From CAJBLF01 sp964545415 (GTDB taxonomy: Bacteria > Patescibacteriota > Gracilibacteria > Absconditabacterales > Absconditicoccaceae), in the NCBI GenBank assembly GCA_964545415.1, contig CAZJFP010000009.1, forward strand, positions 1-46,799: DNA of 46,799 nucleotides. The letters run 5' to 3'. The notes below the pieces were generated by a model. The model saw only the letters and a list, made by a program, of their open reading frames with translations, was not told the DNA's origin and did not search any database. This document shows positions 1-10,789 of the stretch, one piece after another; the first letter of the stretch is position 1, and each line of letters begins with the position of its first letter. The position numbers and the translations under genes were made by a program.

Positions 1-2
1 GC

Positions 3-3000
3 GTAGGAAGCACGAACCATATCTACTTCAAGGATACCTGAAATAACGACATGAACGTGATTTTCAGGATGCCGGTACCAGGAAGAAGCGAAGGAGAACT
101 GATAGATGTCTATTCGTCCGAAAATGGTAGCAGTTTTGAATATCTGACAACGACGCATGTATACATGAGATCAGGTGCGCCGTATATCACCTTTATTTGA
201 AATCATTTTAGCGTCTTGGTGACAGCAGCATCTAGCGGAACCAATGTCTCTGCAGATAAGGCAGTGAATTCTTATCTTGGATCTGGCTGGACGGCTTTGG
301 GAAAAATAACGATTCAAGAACAGTTAGTCACGGATTTTGCAGCAAGCCAAACAAACGCTACCTTGATCCTGACTGCACCAACCAATCGACAATTCAAATC
401 ATGAAGCTGTGTAGCGTATGGTAATATAGGAACTAACTATGATGTAACAGCTGCAACCTATTCTTCGACAAACACAACACTTACGATAACATTCTCTACG
501 GATTCCAATGCAAATAAATTAGATACCTTCATCTGGAGTGGATGTCAGGTACAAGCGATCACGGGTAGTATATTAGGAACAGGAAATATCTTGAGGACAT
601 CAGCAAATCCAGGAACCGCGACGATGGCAGGAATAACGAACAACGTAACGAATTTCTGAACGCTTGGACAAGTTGCAGGTTCAGGAAGAAATATTGTTAT
701 CACATTATCAGGTCAGACATTTACTCCTATCACAGGAAATACGTGAACAGGCATCAATCAGATGTCATGAGTAAGTTTTGTAATTCCAAAAATCACCGCA
801 ATCGATCAATTCCGAAATATAGCGACGACATATAGTTGAGCCAAGACATTATCACGAACATGATCAGTATGAGGAATATTTACGACATGAGTATCGTTCA
901 GCGCAGGGCAATCGACTACTACATTGACTACGACCCTGAATCAAGTGAAAACGGGCGTGACACTGAAAGCAACAGACGGAACCTTGACGGGACTTTCGAG
1001 TTCTGCTTTTGATGTATTAGAAATAGCTGCATTAAGTTATTTACCTAAGACCTTCTACGAAAATACTTCGACCTATGATGGAACCATCAGCGGAACTATC
1101 ACTGCAACCTTGGCTGGTACATCATTCAGTTCTACGGTGGTAAGCAGCGGCTATGTGACCATAAGCAATGTTCCTGCTGGACTTACCTGAGTATTCACGC
1201 TGAGCGGAACGGATAAGATCATCATCACGTTGAGCGGAACCGCGACCAATCACGCAGCGGCGAATAGTACGAGCGGTTTGGTTATCTCATTCCTGACCTG
1301 AGCATTTGTAGATAAGAATCCAAGCGAAGTCATCAATTCAACACAGACTGGCATAGCGGTGCAGTTCTATGACTATACCGTAGGCGAACAGTTCCGAGTG
1401 AATGGAACAAGTGTCGGTACGAGATTCTATGATGTAGGACCGTACAATACGCTCTTTACGTGATATGGAAACGCAGCTACGGAGACGTGGTCAGGAGAAT
1501 CAGTGATGAGAGTGGATGGAATAGGTGATTATATAGAGAACAGCAAATCGGTGATTACTGATTATCCGTTTACGATGTCTGTCCGAGCAAAACGTTCGAG
1601 GACAGCTACTACCGAGTGAATATTTACCTTCGGTAAAAATCCTGAAGCAACCTACAATGATCGGCGAGGTATTGCATTCCAAAACTCTGGGTATCCTGCG
1701 GTGATTGCAAAAGGTACAGATGGTACTGAACAAATAACTACGGCAGCGTCGATCACTCCTATCGGAGAACGGGTGCACATTGCTGTTGTCTTCAATTCTG
1801 CTACCAATAGGCAATTGTATGTCAATGGAGTGCTTGTGGCTACAGGAACCACTAGTCCAGGTAGTCTTTCTACGGGTGCAGCGCAAAATCGGAGAATTGG
1901 CGCTTGGGCAGGGCAGACAACTCATAACTTCCTTAGTGGACGGGTCGATGAGGCACGTCTCTTCAATACTAGTCTCGACGCCACACAAGTAGAATCATTA
2001 TATATGCAAAAACCAAGTTATGTTGCTCCGAAAACGATATATACGAGTACAGGAATTTTGACGGGATTGGTGAATGATCCGAAGATGTATTCCGTGACGC
2101 TGACCATCAGCGGAGCAACCTATACGTGAACTATCCAATCTGGCGTTCGATCAAATATGGTCTGACCGCTTGCAGCGGGAACGTATGATGTCCAGCTCAA
2201 CTACATGAATGTCTACGGTGCGACAGGAAGCATATATTATACCGGAGGATTGGTTGTTTCTGTTTCTTCGATTAGTTATTCGTCACTGATATTCTACGAA
2301 AATTCATGAACCAATAATGGAAGCATTACCGGAAATAGTATTGCAACGCTTACATGATGAACATTTAGTTCTACGGTGGTAAGCAGCGGATATGTAACGA
2401 TCAGCAATGTGCCGGCAGGATTGACCGGTATATTCACCTTGAGCGGAAGTAATCAGGTTGTCATTACTTTGAGCGGTAATGCGACAAGTCATGCATCTGC
2501 AAATAGTGTAAATAATCTCATTGTCTTATTCTTGACCTGAGCATTCAGCGGTATGAATCCAAGCGATGTTGGTAATGCTACACAGACATGAATAGCGATT
2601 CAATTCTATGACGATCAATATTATATTGGCGGAGGACAGCTACGATTGGATGGATCTTTGTCGGGTGCATGATTCGATGATCTGACGGATATGCACATCA
2701 CGACAGGAGCCGGCGGTATAAGCAATAGCATATGGACAGGGGAGATTGCAACAGAAACAGTGATCTGATCGTTCAATGGAAGTAGTCAGTATGTAAGCAT
2801 AGGAAATTATACATTATCGAATTATACCATAGCGACTTGGATTAAAACCGATGATTTGGATTCGTATCATCCGATCATCACTAATGGAAGCGAAGAATTT
2901 ATATATCTTTATACAGACAACAAGATAACACTTCCTAGTCATGGTAGTCTGAAGTCTACGACTACGCTTGGCTTATGAAAACGGTATCATGTGGCTTTAG

Positions 3001-6000
3001 TACAGAGTGGCTGATCGGTTTCTCTGTATATAGATGGAAAGGAACAAGCTTCTGGTACTACAACATTCAATATTAATAATTTAGCGCTATATGCGGGATA
3101 TAATCCAAGTTATACTGAATATTGGCAAGGATTGATGGATGAAATTCATATCTATTCGGGCGGTATTACATCAGGACAGGTATACAGTCTCTACATGAAA
3201 GATCCTAGCTTTACCCCGAAAAGCACGATTACAGCAACCCCAGATTTGAGATGATCAGCACCAGATTCGCAGATGGTGATGTCAGTTGAGATTGATAGAA
3301 TAGTATATCCGATAACCAATAATCAAGATGGAACACGAAAGACATTGGCAATTTGACCATTGGCAAGTGGTGTATATGATGTACAACTCAATTATATGAA
3401 TGTTTATGGAAAGACAGGAATGATATATTACACATGATGATTGACGGTAAATCCTATCATACGTATTAATTATAATCCAGAAACGCCGACATCATGAAAT
3501 GTTATTGCAACAGTGACAGGCTATCAGGGTATTACAGGAGCATATGTCGTAAATAACTGATGATCACCAAACTATACCTTTACGGGAAATGGTTCATTTA
3601 CTTTCCAATTAATGAATGCTAGCTGAGATACGATATCGATTACCGCAATAGTGGATTGGATACAAAAAGCAGCTGTAAGTTATTCTACAGGCATATTTTA
3701 TGAAGATATAGGATTGAATAATGGAAGCATCGCAAATACTATCGTTGCTACAATAACTGACGATACGTTCTCGTCAGATATCATCAATAGTTGATTAATA
3801 CAGATGACGAATATTCCAGCAGGACTTACCGGTACTTACATCTTAAGTGGAAACAATACGGTGATTATAGGATTGACTGGAAATGCGACGTATCATAGTA
3901 ATGATTATGATGTGCATGATGCAAGCATTACATTCTTGACGTGAGCGTTTGTAGATAAAAATCCAAGCGAAGTGCTTAATTCCACGCAGACTGGTATAGC
4001 GGTACAATTTTATGATGATCCATCATATATCGCTGGAGGCCAATTACGATTGGATGGATCTTTGTCTGGTGCGGGATTTGATGATCTGACAGATACACAC
4101 ATCACGACAGGAGCCGGTGGTATAAGCAACAGTATTCGGACAGGGGAAATAGCTACAGAAACCGTGATAGGACCATTTGATGGAAGTAGTAAATATGTAA
4201 GTATAGGAAATTATACATTATCGAATTATACCATAGCGACTTGGATTAAAACCGATGATTTGGATTCGTATCATCCGATCATCACTAATGGAAGCGAAGA
4301 ATTTATATATCTTTATACAGACAACAAGATAACACTTCCTAGTCATGGTAGTCTGAAGTCTACGACTACGCTTGGCTTATGAACACGGTATCATGTAGCT
4401 TTGGTGCAGAGTGGTTGATCGGTTTCTCTGTATGTAGATGGAAAGGAACAAGCTTCCGGTACGACAACATTCAATATCAGTAACTTGGCGCTCTATTTAG
4501 GATACAATCCAAATTATACTGAATATCGGCAAGGATTGATGGATGAAGTGCATATCTATTCGGGCGGTATCACTTCAGGACAAATATATAATCTGTATAT
4601 GAAAGATCCTAGCTTTACACCAAGAAGCACAATTACAGCAACACCAGACTTGAGAGGATTGGCTCCAGATCCAAAGATGACGATATGATTGACGATAGAT
4701 GGAAAGAATTATTCTGCAACTAATAATCAAGATGGGACACGAAGCGCTTTGCATATTTGACCATTAGCAAGTGGTGTATACGATGTTCAGGTCAATTATA
4801 TGAATGTCTATGGAAAGACAGGTGTGCTATATTATACATGAGGATTGACAGTAAATCCGCTTATATATATTGAGTATGCACCAGAAACACAGACATCATG
4901 AAATGTTGTTGCAACAGTGACGGGATATCAGAGTATCACCGGGGCACATGTTACCAATAACGGATGATCGCCAAACTATACGTTTACGAGCAATGGTTCA
5001 TTCACTTTTGAATTGGCTAACGCTAGCGGAGATACAATATCGATCACGGCTATAGTAGATCGAATACATAAAGCAGAGATAACATATTCTACAGATTCAT
5101 TTTATGAAAATACCTGACTGAATAACGGAAGTATTGCTAACGCCATGGTTGCTACACTAACAAATGATACGTTCTCATCAGACATCATAACAAATTGATT
5201 GATCCAAATGACAAATATTCCAGCGGGACTTACTGGTAAATATACATTGAGCGGAAATACACAACTTATTATAGAGCTGACCGGAAACGCAATCAATCAT
5301 AATAGCGATGATGGTGTATATGATATAACTCTCAGCTTTTTGACTTGAGCTTTTTCTACCTATACGCCAGGTGAGGTAGGGGGATCAACCAAAACAGATA
5401 TCCATCTCCACTTTTATGATGCAATCATTGGATCTGGAACATTACGATTGGATGGATCGTATTCATGAACAAATTACTATGACCTTTCAAACACCAATAT
5501 TACAACAGGAACTGCAGTGATTACATGACTTTCTCAATCTTGAGAAACAATTATGGGATTCAATGGTAGTACATCGTATATAGATATCTGAACATATACG
5601 CTTCCTGAGTATTCGATGAGCGCATGGATCTATCGTAGCAATATGAGTACATCATATCAAAGTATCATCGCACGTAATCGTATTGGTACGGCATTTGAGA
5701 TTACTATCTACAACAATTTAGTTGATCTGTATTCTAATAATAGGCTTCAATCAACATTCACTATTCAATCAGGGCAATGGTATCATATAGCAGTGGTGAA
5801 AGATACGGTAGGCACTAAGCTATATGTCAATGGAGAGCTGAACAACTCAAATACCTTTACGTGAGGACTTTCCGCTACCGCATTGGCAGTAGGTAGATGG
5901 AATACAAGCCAATACCGATCTGGAAATATCGATGAGGTCCATATTTATGATGATACCCTCAGTGCGACACAAGTAAAAAATCTCTATCTGCTAGAACCGA

Positions 6001-6707
6001 GCTATGCGCCTACAACTATATATACTGACACGACGACATTGACGGGATTGGTAAATGATCCTAAGATGTATTCTGTGAACGTGACGATTAGTTGAACGAT
6101 ATATACGGGCAGTATTCAATCTGGCATTCGATCAAATGCCGTCGGACCGCTTGCTACTGGAATATACGATGTACAGATCAATTACATGAATGTTTACGGC
6201 AAGACAGGAACATTGTATTTTACAGGTGGATTGATTGTTACTACAGAAAGTACAGGATCATTGACTATCAGCGGTCCGGTAAGTTTCGATTTCTGATGAT
6301 GGGATGCAAGTACTGAGATGTTCAGTATAGAAAAGACGTTTAGCTGAACGAACGACTACTTTGAAGTTATCGATACACTCTGAGCGGACACAGGATATTA
6401 TACAACCATATCGATCAGCAATATGACGAACGGTGAAGGAGATATAATTTCCTCTTCGGCAATGGCAGTGAAGTCGTTGACCGGAATTGTGACGTTATTA
6501 GGAACGGATAACCCAAGAATATATTCGGCTATTACATGAGCATATCAGTATTTTAGTTGACCACCATTGACCTTTATCGCTAGGGATACCGCAGCAAATG
6601 GAGGAGTGAAGTGAACATACGGACTCCATGCGATACGGAAGATTGATATTCCAGCTTTGCAAGATCCTGGTAATTATACCGGTGTGATTACTTATACCTT
6701 ATATTAG
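3..6707 (+). CDS. Giant LamG-repeat surface protein, 5' end outside window
   Basis: The frame is open from the first complete codon (base 3) to TAG at 6705-6707, about 2,234 residues, if UGA is read as Gly; dozens of in-frame UGA codons occur and no UAA or UAG. It is a tandem array of modules, each with a beta-rich Ig-like stretch rich in Ser/Thr followed by a LamG/concanavalin-like domain. The LamG copies lie near 1490-2010, 2770-3210, 4165-4610 and 5560-5990 and end in motifs such as GLMDEIHIYSGGI and NIDEVHIYDDTL. The phrase LTGAF..KNPSEV recurs near 1299, 2540 and 3943, so the unit is about 1.4 kb. The C-terminus (QDPGNYTGVITYTLY) resembles the end of the small secreted protein at 9246-9821, like a WxL-type terminal domain. 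The likely role is an exported adhesin or glycan-binding protein; the domain naming is inference from motifs. Confidence 0.9.
2799..2979 (+). repeat. Perfect 181-bp direct repeat, copy 1
   Basis: This stretch inside a LamG domain is identical, base for base, to 4203-4383 (offset 1404). Flanking sequence in the same modules has diverged, which suggests recent gene conversion or unequal exchange. Confidence 0.95.
4203..4383 (+). repeat. Perfect 181-bp direct repeat, copy 2
   Basis: This is the second copy of the 181-bp identical tract found at 2799-2979, in the next LamG module of the same protein. The identity ends where an A in copy 1 becomes a C in copy 2. Confidence 0.95.
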
Positions 6708-6725
6708 CATAGGTAGATAAATATA

Positions 6726-6753
6726 TTGTAAATTACTGTCAAAAGAATATAAG
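6726..6753 (+). promoter_or_regulatory. Promoter of the lipoprotein gene
   Basis: A -35 box TTGTAA and a -10 box TATAAG are separated by 16 bases, 31 bases upstream of the ATG at 6784. The spacing matches other promoters in this window. Confidence 0.6.
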
Positions 6754-6783
6754 AACAGTGTTTTATCTTTTTTATGTATATCC

Positions 6784-7302
6784 ATGAAAAAATTAGTATT
6801 TTCTCTCTCATTGCTTCTCGGACTTTTCATGTTCGCAGGATGCGGAAATCAAACAATCACTGATGACACGGCAGCTCCAACTGACACAACAACAGAAGGT
6901 GATACGGTATCTCAGGAAGAATTTGAATCTACTTTTATCAAGATGTACAAGAAGTGAGGTAAAGCGACTTGCGACATTGCTATGACTCAAGAAGGTGTAG
7001 AGATGAAAGGAAAAATGTATCTCGATGGCAAGAATATGAGATATGACTTCAATGGTTCAGCAGCCGGTATGAATTATAGTATGAGTACTATCACCAAGGA
7101 TGGATATTCATATGTACGAAGCAGTATGTCAAAGGACGGTATGAAGATAGCGTTCAATGAAGATGAAATAGAATCCGAAACTGCAACTGCTGATCAAAGC
7201 GGAATGAGCAGTCCTGTAAAATTCAATTGTACAAAATGAGTGGATAAGGCTGATGCGTTTGAATTACCTAGCGATATTACCTTCCAAGAAATGTCTTACT
7301 AA
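6784..7302 (+). CDS. Small secreted lipoprotein
   Basis: The product is 172 aa. A lipoprotein signal peptide ends in the lipobox FAGC with the modified Cys at residue 20, followed by a Thr/Asp-rich linker. The remainder (about 55-172) looks like a compact beta-rich domain (KGKMYLDGKNMRYDF, then SYVRSSMSKDG) in the style of LolA-like or DUF4412-like lipoproteins; this is a weak resemblance. Two in-frame UGA codons (in KKGGK and after FNCTK) must be read as Gly; under the standard code the gene would split. It lies 77 bases after the giant surface protein, has its own promoter and is closed by a hairpin terminator. No enzymatic motif is visible. Confidence 0.85.
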
Positions 7303-7337
7303 AAATTTCCATATCAAAATTGCCTAAAGGCAAGAAG

Positions 7338-7368
7338 ATTCCGCTTGATTCGTCAGGCGGAATTTTTA
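7338..7368 (+). terminator. Rho-independent terminator after the lipoprotein
   Basis: An inverted repeat ATTCCGC / GCGGAAT is followed directly by a T run. It separates the lipoprotein gene from the gene starting at 7405. Confidence 0.75.
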
Positions 7369-7404
7369 TAAAATATCGGAAATTTTACTCCTTTTTTTGT
7401 ATAT

Positions 7405-8457
7405 ATGAAAAAATTGATAGGATTGCTTTCTGTGCTGCTTGTCACAGGAAGCTGTGTGTTCGCAGATGATCTAGCTAATGTTTCGCTCGAGTATTGCGAT
7501 ACTCCAGAAAAAACATTACAATATCAGATGGATCCTGGTACGGAAACCGGTATCTGTTATACGCTTTCCAATGGCTCAAAAAATCCCGTTACCGTAAAAT
7601 TATCGTTTGTTGATGGGACATTTACCAATGATCAATGGCAGAATAAAGCATGTCTCAGCGATGCGGATGTCGAGAATTTCGGAAAATATGTTACCGATTA
7701 TGATCAGCTCGTTACCTTGAAGGCAGGCGAGACGATAAAAAAAGAAGCTACACTCAAGTATCCAGAAGGAATGGATGGACTCTATCATGGCTGTGTTGTG
7801 TATTCCGTTGTTGAAAAGACAAAAGGTGAGGCTTCTACAGCTGCTGCAAGTTTTTCTATCCTCATGCGCAGAGCAAAATTCATCGATGTGATTGTAGGAA
7901 ATCCGGAGAATGCCAAAGAGAGAGGTATTATCTTGGAAGAATTTACTGATGCAGATGGAGAAAATATCTCTCACAATCCTAAAATCAGAATCTACAAAGA
8001 CACATCAGACAACAAATATGTCATGCAGATCAAGGTAAAGAATATCTCTCCTGTAGAGCAGGATGTGGTGATGACATGAGTAGCTTCCAATATCTTGATG
8101 TACAAAAATACCTTTGTAGAAGTACGTAAAATCCTCAAAGGTGAATCGTTGCTTATCACCAAAAAAATCGATAAAGTACCTTTGTACAATCTTAGGATAA
8201 AACTGGATATCACCAATACACCATTCACCTTCTATGACAAGAAGCCAATGGTCGGACATCTCAAGGAAAAAGCGACCATCGTAATCCGAAATATGATAAC
8301 GTTCATTACGATATTGGGATTGTTGTTGCTTGCAGGTATCGTTACATTGCTTGTCAAAGATCTCAAGAAAAAGACGGCAGTTAAAATAAAAATCGTTCAT
8401 GACAAAACCCCTATTAAAAAACAATCGACCAAAAAAATAAGCAAGAAAATAAAATAA
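7405..8457 (+). CDS. WxL-interacting-protein-like membrane-anchored protein
   Basis: The product is 350 aa. It has a signal peptide (about 1-20), two consecutive beta-rich regions (about 25-150 and 155-290), one transmembrane helix (about 297-320, FITILGLLLLAGIVTLLV) and a Lys-rich cytoplasmic tail. That order is the one known for Firmicutes WxIP proteins (DUF916 plus DUF3324, TM, basic tail), which hold WxL proteins at the cell wall. Motifs shared with the next gene are SFVDGTFTNDQ, a Cys pair (YCD and KAC) and ILMRRAKFIDV. One UGA (8077-8079) is read as Gly. The neighbours include a WxL-like small protein and a giant LamG protein, as in Firmicutes WxL clusters. The family call is inference from architecture and context. 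Confidence 0.75.
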
Positions 8458-8480
8458 TTTATTCTTCTGAATATTTTTCT

Positions 8481-9137
8481 ATGAAATACTTTGCTTTGAT
8501 TGCGATCCTTTTTTCCACGTTTGGTCTTTGTATCGCACAGACGTGAATGGTAGAGGTGGAGGCTAATTTCGATGCTGCAAAATTAGAAGAAGCAAATGCT
8601 GATTTGTCTCAGATAGAGATAGATTTTTGCGATAGGCCAGGAGAAAAAAATATTGAATACACACTCGTTCCGGGATGAAAACAGGATGTATGTTTCAAGG
8701 CGAGCAATGCTTCTGATAGGGATATCGAAGTCACGATATGATTTGTAGATGGATGATTTACCAATGATCAACGAAAAAATAAAGCTTGTATGCAGCAAGG
8801 AGAAGATGAAAATTTCTGACAATATGTAACGTGATATATGGAAACATTCACCGTGTTGGCCAAGAATATCCTGTTTCAACACGCAACAATACAATTACCC
8901 AAAGAGTCCAAATGAATCGTAAATGGCTGTTTGGTCTATTATACCAAGGGAGTAGAAATGTGAGGACAGATGAATTTCACGGTGCTTATGCGCAAAGCAA
9001 AATTTATCGATATAACTATTACGCATAAGGCTCAAGGTTTAAGGTTTAAGGCTGTATGATTATTGTTGGGTATGATTGTACTTATGTTATTCTTCACAAA
9101 AATTCGTAATAAACCAAAAAAACTGCCTAAGAAATAA
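8481..9137 (+). CDS. Shortened paralogue of the WxIP-like protein
   Basis: The product is 218 aa and contains nine UGA codons read as Gly. It aligns by eye with the N-terminal half of the preceding protein: GFVDGGFTNDQ, NKAC, NFGQYVTGY, NGCLVYYTKG and FTVLMRKAKFIDI. After that point the second domain of the paralogue is missing. The sequence passes through a short GGTTTAAGG repeat (encoding roughly KAQGLRFKA) directly into a transmembrane helix (about 190-206) and a basic tail (KIRNKPKKLPKK). It starts 23 bases after the upstream stop, so the two are probably cotranscribed. Either a natural short version or a product of deletion at the repeat is possible. Confidence 0.8.
9039..9054 (+). repeat. 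Short tandem repeat inside coding sequence
   Basis: The 7-bp word AAGGTTT is repeated directly and in frame, exactly where this protein loses the second domain of its longer paralogue. Confidence 0.6.
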
Positions 9138-9191
9138 GCAGTTATTTTGGCTATCGTACGCGTACGTTCCCCCGTTCTGGTAGATAGTAGA

Positions 9192-9238
9192 GTCTAGGAA
9201 GATCTCCCGTTGTGTAGAGAAGTTCCTAGACGTTTTTT
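9192..9238 (+). terminator. Terminator of the surface-locus operon
   Basis: The inverted repeat GTCTAGGAA / TTCCTAGAC is followed by seven T residues on the plus strand. It lies between the convergent genes ending at 9137 and 9246. Confidence 0.7.
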
Positions 9239-9245
9239 TGTATGT

Positions 9246-9821
9246 CTAGTACGTGAAGGTCAATACTCCAGTATAACTTCCAGGAGCTTGTGCAGCTGGA
9301 ACAGCTACTAGGATAGTGATTTCTTGTGAGTATTTAGATAAACCGTCGTTATTGGTTCTAGAGACAAATGTCACTGGAGAATTCAAAGGAGTATTGAATG
9401 TTCCGGTAGCAGTCAATGCTTTACCAGTTCCATACCGATCAGTACCAGTATATGTTATATTTGACGCAGCAATAGTTCCATTGGTTGCAGTGAGATCGGA
9501 ACTATAAAGCGTTACTGTAAACCCTGATCCGAGCATGTCGCTGACGGTGAATCTGTGATCTCCGCTAGATGAAGCAGAGATAGTGCTTATACTTGCTGCA
9601 TAACTACCGATATCGATCGTGTCAGCTGTGTTAGGTGAATGAGGGACGGGAAAATATGAATTCATATCTGTTCCTGTATCCTTATAGAAAGTGAATTGTC
9701 CTGCAGTGATTGCAAGGGTTGTGTTTGTTGTAGTTGCTGCTAAAGATTGTCCTAGATTAAGTACTGCAAATGCAGCTACGATAAGCGTAGTAAATACGCC
9801 GATAAATTTAAGATGTTTCAT
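9246..9821 (-). CDS. Small secreted WxL-like protein
   Basis: The product is 191 aa, contains no UGA codon and ends in TAG. A signal peptide (about 1-29, cleaved near SLAA) precedes an all-beta domain rich in Thr/Ser. The pattern HRFTVSDMLGSGFTVTLYSS followed later by a terminal QAPGSYTGVLTFTY is reminiscent of Firmicutes WxL domains (F-V-D-x-x-G ... G-x-Y-x-x-x-L-x-x-x), although the name-giving Trp motifs are absent. The C-terminal motif matches that of the giant LamG protein. Its location next to two WxIP-like genes supports a surface-complex role. It is transcribed toward them. Confidence 0.75.
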   Translation of the reverse strand: MKHLKFIGVFTTLIVAAFAVLNLGQSLAATTTNTTLAITAGQFTFYKDTGTDMNSYFPVPHSPNTADTIDIGSYAASISTISASSSGDHRFTVSDMLGSGFTVTLYSSDLTATNGTIAASNITYTGTDRYGTGKALTATGTFNTPLNSPVTFVSRTNNDGLSKYSQEITILVAVPAAQAPGSYTGVLTFTY

Positions 9822-10149
9822 GGTATTTTTTTGTTATAAAGAATAAAATTGTAAGAAGCGTACAGCTTCAGATAATAGAATGGGTGGTAATTCCTAGACT
9901 ATACTATCCATCAAATGAATTCAGAACTTAGAATTCAAAATTCAGAAAAAGAAAAGTTTCTGCATTCTATATTCAGAATTCTGCATTGATGTTGGGGTGT
10001 ATACTGTTAAATATCTCTTCTCGCTTTTTTAGCGTATGATAAGTATACTGACAGAGGTTGATTTTGTCAAATTTTTGAAGACTTTTTAATGGATCTAATT
10101 CGATACAATGTTGAAAAACATGAAAAAGGCGGTAATGAGTGTTTTATCG
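9822..10149. other. Intergenic region with no gene recognised
   Basis: No open frame of useful length in code 25 was found between the divergent WxL-like gene and gatC. The region holds a GAAGC/GCTTC hairpin in the minus-strand leader (about 9856-9870), the CAGAATT/CTGCATT repeat element at 9916-9988, and AT-rich sequence. Confidence 0.5.
9916..9988. repeat. Degenerate inverted heptamer-repeat element
   Basis: One arm carries copies of GAATTCAGAA-type words and the other arm carries CTGCATTCT-type words, which are their reverse complements with one or two changes, separated by an A-rich spacer. The same arrangement occurs inside dus (28004-28074) and half-arrays occur in mutS. Confidence 0.8.
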
Positions 10150-10177
10150 TTGCAAATTATTGTATTTTTTGTATAAG
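10150..10177 (+). promoter_or_regulatory. Promoter of gatC
   Basis: TTGCAA and TATAAG are separated by 16 bases, 49 bases upstream of the gatC ATG. Confidence 0.6.
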
Positions 10178-10226
10178 AAACTAAAGACTTTCGACGTTAT
10201 GAACTTTAGACTTTACAGACTCTATT

Positions 10227-10510
10227 ATGGACTTTACAGCTGAGATAAAAAGACTTCAAAAACTCTCTTGCATAGCGCTTTCTCCCGAACAGGAACAAAA
10301 ACTCTGAAAACAATTGGAGGGAATTATCGCGTTTCTCGGACAACTCCCAGATTCAAAATTGAAAATTGAAAATTGAAAATTGCGGAAGCGAAGCTTACAC
10401 TCAGGACTATTGCTGGAGTAAAAGAGGACATAGATAACAAGAAAATCATGAAAAATGTGAAACACGAGGTGGTTAACAATTCCATCGTCATAAAATCAGT
10501 ATTATCTTAA
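10227..10510 (+). CDS. gatC: GatC-like amidotransferase subunit, frame broken at a 7-bp repeat
   Basis: GatC is the small subunit of the GatCAB Asp/Glu-tRNA amidotransferase. The N-terminal 45 residues (KRLQKLSCIALSPEQEQKL, then LEGIIAFLGQL) match the GatC helix pair, with one UGA as Gly. The C-terminal part (GVKEDIDNKKIMKNV ... VIKSVLS, ending TAA 10508-10510) matches the usual GatC end but lies in another frame. The junction is four copies of AAAATTG (10355-10382). In the given sequence the first frame ends at TAA 10419-10421 after 64 codons. Five or two copies, or a -1 ribosomal slip at A-AAA-TTG, would join the halves into about 94-96 aa, the normal family length. An assembly miscount is an equally simple explanation. 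Confidence 0.72.
10355..10382 (+). repeat. Four tandem AAAATTG heptamers in gatC
   Basis: Four exact copies of a 7-bp unit sit between the two halves of the gatC reading frame. Because 7 is not a multiple of 3, the copy number sets the downstream frame. Confidence 0.95.
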
Positions 10511-10516
10511 ATTTAG

Positions 10517-10640
10517 TGAAAAGTGAATAGTTAATAGCGAAAAGTGAAAGTATTGTTGGAATGGACTATTGTATTATGATAATAGGCGATAAAAATACCA
10601 TTCATTCGCTTTTAGTTTTTCATTTTTAGTTATTCACTGG
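10517..10640. repeat. Inverted repeat array between gatC and fusA
   Basis: Copies of GTGAAAAGTGAA-type words at 10517-10550 face TTTTTCATTTTTAGTTATTCAC-type words around 10610-10638, an imperfect inverted array built of short degenerate units. No gene was seen in the 280 bases between gatC and fusA. Confidence 0.55.
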
Positions 10641-10656
10641 TATTTGTAGTTTTCCC

Positions 10657-10684
10657 TTGAATTTTTACAGCGATTTCCTATATA
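10657..10684 (+). promoter_or_regulatory. Possible fusA promoter
   Basis: TTGAAT and TATATA are separated by 16 bases, about 105 bases upstream of the fusA ATG. Confidence 0.4.
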
Positions 10685-10746
10685 TCATCCCGAAAAGAGA
10701 TTTTTTTTATTCAAAGAAAAAAATCGACGTTTAAACTAACATACAT

Positions 10747-10786
10747 CGTTTAATCGTTTCATTATTTTATCATTTTATCGTTTACT
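10747..10786 (+). repeat. ATCGTTT/ATTTTATC repeats in the fusA leader
   Basis: Short words TCGTTTA and ATTTTATC are repeated just upstream of fusA. A related repeat is found in the leader of the lipoprotein gene at 33572-34153 (about 34162-34192, minus strand). Confidence 0.6.
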
Positions 10787-10789
10787 AGT

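Noticed and set aside
6784..7239. Two separate genes for the first lipoprotein
   Set aside because: The split is only caused by in-frame UGA; signal peptide, body and terminator fit one gene.
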